From: Zygnema cylindricum
Taxonomy: Eukaryota; Streptophyta; Zygnematophyceae; Zygnematales; Zygnemataceae
Direction of reading: 5' to 3'
NCBI GenBank assembly: GCA_037447655.1
Contig: JBBHKE010002519.1
Span: 1-29,258 of the forward strand
Length of the DNA stretch: 29,258 nucleotides
Below, in pieces: positions 9,164 to 18,100 of the stretch; position 1 is the first letter of the stretch; every line of letters begins with the position of its first letter. Position numbers and translations under genes: made by a program. Under the pieces are notes generated by a model. It ran no database searches, was not told where the DNA came from, and worked only from the letters and a program-made list of their open reading frames with translations.

Positions 9164-9817
9164 TTAAGATACAAAAATATTTCTTATGATTACCTGGTTT
9201 TGCTCTTGAGGTTGAAAGATAGAGATTGATGGGGTTGTAAAGAGAAACATCTCCAAATATTTCGAGGTAATGAAAGCTGTGTGGCCAAAAAAAATCATGA
9301 AGTCCCAAACTGCAAGCAAAAAAAAATATTGCAACAACTTGTGCTTGCCTACATGATTCTCTACAGATGAGAAAATGGCATGCGCTTGAGGACCTTTTCG
9401 AATGATGAATGGTGGGTAGCTTGAAGGCCATCGTCCTATAACACCATTGTGGATAATTTTCACGAACAATTCGACCAATTCAGACAAAAACATAATGCCT
9501 CCCCTATTAATACCAATATCGGTGGTACAAAACGAGGACACAGGTAAATGGAGTATTGTATAAGCGCGCGGTTTGCCACCTGGTGAAATAAATCTTTGAA
9601 AGTAAGGGTGAAGCATAACTCCAATCCTAACCATAAAGAGGCATTTTTTTTGCACGTGGATAGTGGATCTTTTTTGTATATTTTCGAGAGTTAGAGGGAG
9701 AACTGATACGTGATTATGATGATTAGCCACTTCTCCTCGTGGGTTAAGTAAATGGTTTTTGTTTAGAAGAAGTTTCCAATGATAGAAGATGTTTTTTTTT
9801 AAATGTATTATTTGAAT
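9164..9817 (-). other. Long stop-free frame on the minus strand, unidentified
   Basis: The minus strand is open from 9817 down to the stop at 9164-9166 (217 codons). The first in-frame ATG is only at 9634, so as an ATG-initiated protein it would be about 156 residues. It contains HWKLLLNKNHLLNPRGEVAN near its start, FISPGGKPRAYTILHLPVSS in the middle and a hydrophobic stretch, LLQYFFLLAVWDFMIFFGH. The length exceeds most chance frames in this window, but the plus strand is partly open over the same bases. I recognise no family. A decayed transposon gene is the likeliest source. Confidence 0.25.
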
Positions 9818-11106
9818 TTAAGGCCCCAACCAACGTCCTCCCAACTCACGGTTTAGACAAAAAATATATATTTGAATGGAGAAATGTTTGACTAACCACA
9901 AACCACAGAGCAATGATTGTTCTGACGCGGATGGTTTAGCGCAAAGATGTCCTCAGATTGTGAAAAGTACACTCGCGAAATACACCATTTAATAACACGA
10001 GCGGAAATGGGATATTCAGGTTTTTTGAATTGCCACAAAATACATGTTCAACAAACATACCTCTTATTTTTAAAAGAACCCGTGCTTCATGTTATTGGGA
10101 CAAAATCCCATCCTACAAGGGGTGGCATTCGCACGAGCTGGATTGTTACTGGAGATAGATGGTCAAAGGAGAGTGGGATGATTTTTACCAAAATGGGTTA
10201 AGCTGTTTTAGAGGGATATACCACTAGCTATGGGGAAATTACAAGCGACTCAATATCGAGAATAATTTAATACACGTAGATAAAAAGTAATATATATGTT
10301 CGCCACAAATACAATTTATATTAACATATTTTGTGCACACCGTGAGTGTCGTGCATGAGAGGCAAGCAAGCAAACATACATCACAACCAGCAAAGTCATG
10401 CTCACAAACATATACAACAACGGAAATAAATATGAAAAGTCACTAAAATATATACACCATGAGAAGGAACAAAGGTGAAAATGACCCAAGAAAGAAGGGA
10501 AAGAATACTCCCCTAGAGTGAAGTGAACCCAATAATTTATACTAAGCCAGGAGGTAGCCACTAGGCTCTCTAGTCTTTATCACATTCCCTACAAGAGTTA
10601 TCCCGTTACGACAGCAAAGCCAGAAATATTCCAACCGGAACAAGGGAAAATCCAAATCCGATCAAAAATACACTCCTTTCAAGCCAACCGAAATACAAAC
10701 AAGACACAAACACACAACCAAACCGTCAAGCTGCCCGAGGAAGGCGCAGCAAGGTCCAGATGTGCTCCCCCACGATCTCCAATTCCACACTTCCACCAAA
10801 AGACAAACTTTGGAGGGAAACCTTCCGGACGTGGCCTTAGGCCGTGTGGATTAAAAACGTGGGCAGAAAAACAAGGAGAATAATCTTACTCTATCTAGCC
10901 TCTACAGCTAGCTAACAAGGAGAAGAAAGACACGTGGGCAATCGGGGAGAGAGAGAGCAAGAGAAAAGCTCCGCTGCCAAGAGAAAATTCTTGTCCAAAA
11001 GCTAAATTCTCTAAGTCTGAGAATTAGGCTAAGTAAGAGCTACACTAGGCCTAAGCAAAAATAGCCTACGACGTCTAGTCTACTTTACATGCATGAAACT
11101 ACTAAA
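9818..11106. other. Gene-poor stretch, possibly decayed transposon or LTR sequence
   Basis: The 84-codon frame at 9947-10201 (+) and the 81-codon frame at 10316-10561 (-) have no recognisable features. From about 10560 the sequence becomes A-rich on the plus strand with low T, and includes a GAGAGAGAGAGC run near 10949-10960. The composition resembles a transposon untranslated region or LTR, but no paired LTR or primer-binding site was found. Confidence 0.3.
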
Positions 11107-11219
11107 GATGTTGGCCAATAGGCGGCCAACATCGTCTGCCGTACGCCTGACAAAATCCACAATCCGAGGGTAAAAACCCTCCCTAACTACATGTGCGCGC
11201 GAACCTACATGGGTTCGCG
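11107..11219. repeat. Cluster of three hairpins
   Basis: Three perfect short inverted repeats lie within 113 bp: GATGTTGGCC/GGCCAACATC (11107-11116 and 11124-11133, 7-nt loop), GAGGGT/ACCCTC (11166-11171 and 11176-11181, AAAA loop) and CGCGAACC/GGTTCGCG (11198-11205 and 11212-11219, 6-nt loop). They lie directly before the duplicated and minisatellite region. Confidence 0.75.
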
Positions 11220-11264
11220 ACTTAAATAAATACAAGGTATCGAAGCGACACCGATACTACCAAG

Positions 11265-11467
11265 AATCGCGATTCGGCGCCAAACGATACTTCACGTCGA
11301 TACTCCCGAAATTGCGTGCATACACACGAAACAAAACATATCGCACGAAACGAAAACCATCGTACGAAATATTTCTGGAAATCGCGATGCGTCGCCAAAA
11401 CGATACTTCGCGTCCATACTTCGAAAATAACATACCTGCGCACGAAATAAAACATATCGCACGGAAT
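11265..11467. repeat. Two-copy 115-bp direct duplication
   Basis: Unit 1 (11265-11352) and unit 2 (11380-11467) both start with AATCGCGAT, pass through CGATACTTC, then ACGAAA and end with AAAACATATCGCACG. They differ at scattered bases, so the duplication is not recent. It leads into the 20-bp minisatellite. Confidence 0.8.
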
Positions 11468-11555
11468 TAGTACTATTCAACGAAACGTGCACGCGAATCG
11501 CGTACACGTCATAAATAAATGAATCGGCGTAAAATCGCACGTGTGAACGAAATTT

Positions 11556-11850
11556 ATATATGCGTGCGAAAATCGTGCGTGCATGCATTAAATCGTGCGT
11601 GCATGCATCAAATCTCGCGCGCGTGCCCAAAACCGTGCGTGCGCGCGGAATACTGCGCGTGCATGCAAGAAAACCGCGCGTGCGTGCAAAATACCGCGCG
11701 TGCGTGCAAAATACCGCGCGTGCGTGAGAAATACAGCGCGCGCGTGAAAAATACCGCGCGTGCATGAAAAATACTGCGCGTGCGTGAGAAATACTGCGCA
11801 TACATGCAAAATACTGCGCGTGCATGGATAATATCGTGCGCGCGGGCAAC
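11556..11850. repeat. 20-bp GC-rich minisatellite (about 14 units)
   Basis: The unit is approximately AAATACCGCGCGTGCGTGCA, with exact 20-bp spacing across 11681-11840 and more diverged units (AAATCGTGCGTGCATGCATT) before that; one unit near 11661-11681 is 21 bp. The core is an alternating purine-pyrimidine GCGCGTGCGTGC tract. The antisense strand lacks stop codons in the unit, which yields long frames reading HARAVF, HARYFSRTRG and similar in several phases at 11292-11931. These are a by-product of the repeat and are not called as genes. Confidence 0.9.
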
Positions 11851-12355
11851 CGACACGATGCGGCATGACATGAGCCAAAAGAACGACAATTTTGTTATAT
11901 CAACGGGTCGAGTAATTTTCTCGTGGTACATGTAGCGGTTAAGGGTGTCTTACCTGGAGAGTGTGCCAACGAAAAGTAGGTGATATAATATCACATCATT
12001 GTGGCGCTCCCACATTTGATTGAACTCGAGGTTGAACCCATTTTTCAATTTGAAACACATTTTCGAGGTAGTGAAATGTTGAAAACCATTTGTGTACCTT
12101 GTAAAGGCTCTTTAAATCTTATAGTGTGCGAATAAGGTTGAGAGGCCTAGCTCTACATGTGCCTTTCTTAAGGAAGGATTGGCTGGGAGATGGTAATAAA
12201 TTGTTTATTTCATGGGGGGTTTGACATGTAAGGATTAAGCGAGCCACTTATACATTGGGAAAAAGAGTTAAGCAACAACTTAACAAAGAGGACGTTGGGA
12301 GACTAGGGCATAACACTACCTGATTGCTCCCAAAATGAGCATGGTTGTATGAAAA
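11851..12355. other. Intergenic DNA, nothing recognised
   Basis: No supported gene or repeat. The plus-strand sequence looks like broken coding DNA (short stop-free segments in several frames), compatible with being part of the decayed element whose end is at 12356-12697. Confidence 0.3.
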
Positions 12356-12697
12356 GTGGTAAAAAAAGTGTGGCACCCAAACGAACCTTTTATGGTGGAT
12401 TTTATAGACTATAAAGTCTTAACACAAAAAAAGTTGCCAACATCACTATGGGAACGATTGCACGCATCAAAATTAATACAGAGTGGTATATTTCTCACGC
12501 CACTTACGGGATCTTGTGATTCGTTATGCGTGATATTATATGTTGGTATTGTTGCTCGAGATGTTCTGGCACCCAAAAGACGTGAGTACGAACAGTGAGA
12601 CCTATTTTAATTAATACCATTTGCTTTGGATATTTTTGGGACCTTAGACTCTTCTTTTGATAATTTGTTACATGATTGTGTTTGGTGGTCTTGTTAA
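12356..12697 (+). pseudogene. Decayed retroelement-like reading frame (C-terminal fragment)
   Basis: One frame reads from 12356 to TAA at 12695-12697 and is broken by in-frame TGA (12596-12598) and TAA (12608-12610). Its tail has ARDVLAPKRREYEQ, then LIPFALDIFGTLDSSFDNLL after the stops. The order ARD, K/R-R-x-Y and then IPFALE-FG-type motif resembles the C-terminal segment that follows reverse transcriptase in some plant and algal retroelements, which I recall only as a pattern. The residues keep the same frame across both stops, which argues for decayed coding DNA rather than chance. The family is uncertain. Confidence 0.3.
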
Positions 12698-15107
12698 GTT
12701 AGAGGACGTGGTAGTCTTCCCCAACTCTTATGCCAACTTTCTACCGCAAGCTTATCTCAGTCCCCTTCTAAAGCTGTAAAGCTTAAACTCTCAACCGATG
12801 GAGCACGGTGGTGAATGATGGTCGAGGTTTGAGAGACTTACCTCCGTACCATTTGACGCATATAGATGATTTTTGTATTTTATACCTTTTACGTAAACTT
12901 GTTTTAGGTTTTGGGTCAACGATCATTTTTGTCCTCTAAAATAAGTACATAGAAAGCTTTTTGAGTTATCTTTTAGTTTGGTGTTGGTTTTTCTATATAT
13001 ATATATTTTAATAATAACTTTAACATTTATTGTTAGCAAGTCAAGAGATTCTGACCTTAATCTTTACAAAATTATTTCAAAGTCAATGCCGATCATCAGA
13101 AAATGTCTAATCGATAATGGTGTTTTTGTATTGGTAAAGCATCATGATATGTAATAAACTCCAACAACTTCCCTTTTAGTCATAAAAAAAACGTAACAGT
13201 GAACCCATTTCAAACTTATTTCGTATGGCTGTACAATAAATTCGAGAATTTCAGTTAAATTGTTACTTTTTTAGGACAAATATTATTGAAAAAACACAAA
13301 AACAATGCATAAACTTGTAGAGCGTTGAAACTGCGTTTAAACACTTGTTAATTTGTTTAGACATTTAAAATAGAAGACGCCACAACACAACTCTGACGCA
13401 TTGTCTTTTGAAACTGACGAAATCAAGTCACAAAATTCCCAGTATGTTTAAAACAAAAAAAATAGGGCGCGTGGTTGTGCCCATGTGTTAAAGCAAGGGT
13501 TTTCTTTGTCGTTTCGCCAAAAATGGGACTTTCAATGAGAAAAATCTTACGCCGTACAAAAAATGTGTGCGAACCAACGTACATTTTGCGTCATTTTGAA
13601 ACTTTGAATGAATTCCATTTTGGCGTTTATTATACTTTTGACCCACTAACACGTCATGCCAGCTCATTTTCAAACGTCAATTAAAATCGACTCGCGAGCG
13701 ATGTTATTTAAAGAATTTGTTAGTCGCGCACGCTTTTAACGTCTTTGAAATTTTTTGCACAAGGGAGAGTACACGCTCTTTTTTTTTTTTGTTTGTCGCG
13801 CGTATGTATTTAGAAAACTAAATAGCATCTACGGAAAAAAAATCGAAGGGGTCTCAGACCTCCACTTTCATTCATGGGTCCTTTGCAAAAGTTTACGTCG
13901 TCATCGTCTCTCCCTCCATTTCTCACTCAATCTCTCCTCTCTCTCTTCTCTGAATGAAATACAAAAATAATGGTTTGAAATGAAAGAGCTTTTATTTTCA
14001 TTTTTTAAATTCATTTGGTCGTAGTTTGTTGGCATATCGAGTGACAAACGATAAAAATAAGCAATCGGGAAGCCATGGCGTAAAGGCTTGGTACTAATGA
14101 CGTCACAAGTGAGCATGGCTTCGCAATGTCACAAAATCCTAAATATCTACAATGTCACAAAAAACTCGACGTGTACAAGCGTCGCTCTTTTTGTTAGACG
14201 TCACCAATTTTTGGAAGTTTTGTAGTCGTCTTCCAATCGTCACATTTGAAAGTTACGATTTCGTTCTTGAGTACTACGGAGAATCTACGCTAAATTCCAA
14301 AGCTACAATCTAAAGTTTCGCTTACACCGCCTTTAAAAAAGCAGAACCCGACATCAGAAGGTACACGATCTGACAGAACGACAGTGGACAATCGCCGTAT
14401 CAGATCGCAATATCTCATCCTTCCAGAAAAACCGACAATGTAAAGCAGCTGACGCCTCGTGGCTCCCATAAGACATGCTAAAAGCTCAGCGATTGGGCAA
14501 AAGCTATGACACAATGCCACGTGATTTTTCTATTCGCCAATAACCTTTTAAAAGACTTCAGTTAAAGTACCTAGTCCTATTTCAGTCCGACATAATAGAC
14601 CAGACGAGCCATTGTCCAGATCACCAGATGAGATACTTTTGCCATGTAAGCAATAGGACGTACGAAAAACAGCTTGCCTTGATACTGAAAGTGAAGCGTA
14701 CAGATTTTGGGTTAGCCGTACGTAAATCTGACCCAGAAAACCGTACAATATGTACGATTTAACTTCGATTGTGTAACTGCCCAATGCTTTTCTAAACTCA
14801 GCTTCATGGACTCCTTGTAAACGGGTGCCTCAAAATTGGCCACGTCTACTATAGTACAATTTTATCCTCACTGACGTCCGTACAACTTCATAATTCAATA
14901 CCAGCCAGGTGATTCTCCCGCCCGCGACTGACAGCCTTATTCACTTCGTCTGTCGGGTTGTACTACTAGGTACGGACGAATCTAGTCGTCCGTACGCCGC
15001 TCCTTCCAGGCGCCAAATAAGAGCGGAAAGCGCCAACAGACTACAACCGTCTCTCGACTCGCTACTACCGACAGAGTTGACCCTCTTGAACTCTCACACC
15101 CTCAGCT
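12698..15107. other. Long intergenic stretch and upstream region of the formamidase gene
   Basis: No gene is supported in 2.4 kb. The frames of 61-78 codons at 13475-14784 on both strands overlap each other and show no features. A pyrimidine-rich tract (TCTCTCCCTCCATTTCTCAC and on) at 13906-13950 resembles plant leader or Y-patch sequence but is over 1 kb from the next ATG. TGTCACAAAA occurs at 14128 and 14153. The last 200 bases before 15108 are GC-richer and probably contain the promoter and leader; no TATA box is convincing. Confidence 0.4.
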
Positions 15108-18100
15108 ATGGCTTCCGTTAAGCCAGTGCAAGTTTTCAGCGTAGTTTTCGCTCTTTTTGTCACGTTCTGCCACGTGGAAGCACAGCCAGGAACGTGTGTG
15201 GGGCCCAGCACCAAGCACCTCAAGCTCGGCACGTGGGTCACCTTCTTTAACCCTCTAGAAGCTCCATTTTCCATGGAAATTAAGTGAAAAATCGCATTTT
15301 AATTGAATTATCTTTGTGTTTTCACTTTTTCACCATCCTTCTTTCTTTCTTTTTACAATATTTTTTTTGGTCGGTGCAGCAAGACTGTGAAATGGGGCTA
15401 CTACGACTTGATGATGCCGTTCGTGGCACACGTGCGAAGCGGAGACCTTATTACTGTGGAAGTGGCCACACATGCGGCCGGTAACGACTACGAAAAAATG
15501 ATCAAGGTAAAAGAATTCAACTTGCTCATTGAAACCAACACAGTTTTACAACAAATTTGTAGATCTAGCAATGTTTAGAGCCATTGTTGAGCTTTGTTGA
15601 GTTTGTGGGTTTTTTTAAAATCTTCCACCATCTCAAATTCCAAAGCATGATTTGTCGTTTTCTTAATGTTTGTGGGTCCTTGTATCTAAAAATTTCCCCG
15701 TGACAAATCGTGACGGCAGGGAGATCCAGCCATGGAGGCCATTTACAAGTGGTCGGCAGGACAAACTGCTCTGACAAAAGCCGTTCCGCGACCTCCAGGA
15801 GCAGGGTCACACATTGTCACAGGACCAATCAACGTCTGTGGAGCTATGCCGGGTGACGTCATTCAGGTCTGTGTTTTTTTTAATGGGGAGGCTGAAATTG
15901 AGTCGGAATTTGATCGTTGGTACATTTTTTTTGGATTTTATGCTGTGTATTTTTTATTTCTTAAGTATGGGTGTTTGAAGGGGGGAGGGTGGATGGAGAG
16001 AGTGATAGGGAAATTGTAACTTTTTTTTGTATAGGTGGAAATTAAGAAAATGTCACCTCGAAAAAATCCGGTGAATAAGAAGACGTACGGAGCTAACATA
16101 TTGACGAATTTTGGGTGAGTTTTTACCGAATGTGAAGGAATGTTTTTATGTAGTTTTCATGTTTTGCTTTTGTACTATTTGATGGGATATTTTATTTATG
16201 CTTTTGTCATAATGTTTTTGTCTTACTCCATTTTTGTCTGTGAGGAAGCTGACAGGTTTTCCTGATGTCAAGGTATTGTATGATTACCATTTTTTGTCTT
16301 TTTCTGTTTTTTTTTTCTTACAGTGAGATGTATGTTGGAGTAAAAGATACTTCTTTTCTCCGAAGCTTCCTTTTCCTTGCCTGGTCTGGGAGAAACAAAT
16401 TGTGTCTAATTTGATAGAGGGCGAGGGAGAGGGAGAGGGAAGAGGGAGACAATCTCTCTGCGTGAATAAAATTCACATCGAATAAGAGACTGACCCTTTT
16501 TTTTCTTTTTGTAAAGTCAATTCGAGAATAATATAAGCATGTTCTGATGTGTGGTCTCCACGTCATCTTTCTTTCTTTTTTAAGCTATTCTCTTCCCTGC
16601 TCTCCTCTCCCAGATTCCACTACACGAAGGGCGGCAAACGTGACGGCAGCAACTTCACGGGCGACGCCTCCACCGTCACCATCTACGAGATAGCGTACGA
16701 CCGCGTGCTCAAGGGCTACTACGGCCTCCCGGTGTACCAGGTACGGCGCGACGCTCCGTACAACGACGAGGAATAGGAACAGACTTGTACGACACTTGTA
16801 AAAGCGTCCGAAAAATATCTGTCTGCTTTACTCGGGATGGGTCAACCGTCACAATGCAAAATATGGTTAAGTGGAGATGCTTTTGACGAGCAGTGTAGGC
16901 GAAGTATATTTTTTGCCGTACACATCCGACCATTCGATTGAAAAGCAAGGCTACCAGTTTTGTCGCTTTCCGATTCGAGGTCTCCAATTGTCAATCGGAC
17001 ATTTGTGTACGGAGAAAAAATGTTTCAAAGTGGCGAATAAAACATCATTTTTGGGTCCGCGTTTTGCTGTCTTTGTAGCGTAAATCTTACGAATATTCGT
17101 TTTTGTCGGTGCAGTACAAGCAGCCTCCGCTGCTAGACCCATCTGGTTCCGGCGTAGCAGCCACCAAAACGACGGCTCCCATTGGCTACATAACGCCGCA
17201 CGCCACTGATGTCGGTGTCACCGGACTTCCCGTGACGTATCCAGAGGGTTTTCGGTTCGCGCTGGCCAATGGCGTGACGGAGATTACCTACACGAATGCG
17301 AGCCTCGCGTATCAGATTCCCCTCCGACCTCATCTAGGAATATTGGGTGCGTACGGCAGGCATTCCTCTAGCCGCAGGTTTTCATGCATTTTTATTTAAT
17401 ATGATATTTTTTCATAGTGAAGGTAACCTGGGTTTCGGATTTTCGATGCTCGCGGTTTTGTCTTTACATGTTCTGTCTCAACTATGATGTACTTCCAAGC
17501 AACTCTAACGAAGCGTTGTACTTTTTTTCCATTTCCAGCCGTGATGCCCGCTGACGGCCAGAATTTTCTTGTCGGCGCTCCTGCCGGCACCCTTGGTGCC
17601 AGCACTGTGTCGCCTAGTGTGTACGACAACCGGACCTTCCCATTTCGCGCTTTCTCATTGCTAATTTTCGATAACTAGTAACCATCTTATTTCGGAAAAA
17701 AATCTTATTCATGTACTCAAAATAAAACCAGTTGCTTGCTTCCATTTCTTACTTCGTATGTCGCTTTTCAACTCGTCTGATCCATCGACCGCGGCTGTAT
17801 CGGCAGGTTCGGTGGCAATATCGACAACTGGCGAATCAGCACCGGAAGCACCATGTATTATCGGGCGGAGCTTCCGGGCGGTCGACTTGTCGTATCCGAC
17901 ACGCATGCAGGTATGACATGACCTAAAAAATGTGAACATGTAGAAGACCGCAAACCATATGCAAATCCTGAGCGACGTGGTTACGACTCACGAGGTTTGT
18001 GAACTCCTGGCATGAAACAGATGTTATTTCGTTGATGTCCAATTCGTACGGATTTCAACTTTTTTACGAAAATTACGTAGTATTCGTCGATTTCATACTT

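Noticed and set aside
11556-11850. CRISPR array
   Set aside because: The 20-bp units are contiguous with no spacers, and the context is a eukaryotic nuclear genome.
11292-11931. Overlapping minus-strand frames of 96-185 codons and a plus-strand frame of 82 codons
   Set aside because: They are produced by the 20-bp minisatellite, whose unit lacks antisense stops in every phase; the peptides are simple HARAVF-type repeats.
15233-15284. In-frame extension of formamidase exon 1 ending in PLEAPFSMEIK
   Set aside because: The frame stays open by chance. Using the GTGGGT donor at 15233 restores the family spacing before TVKWGYYD, and the extension has no counterpart in the family.
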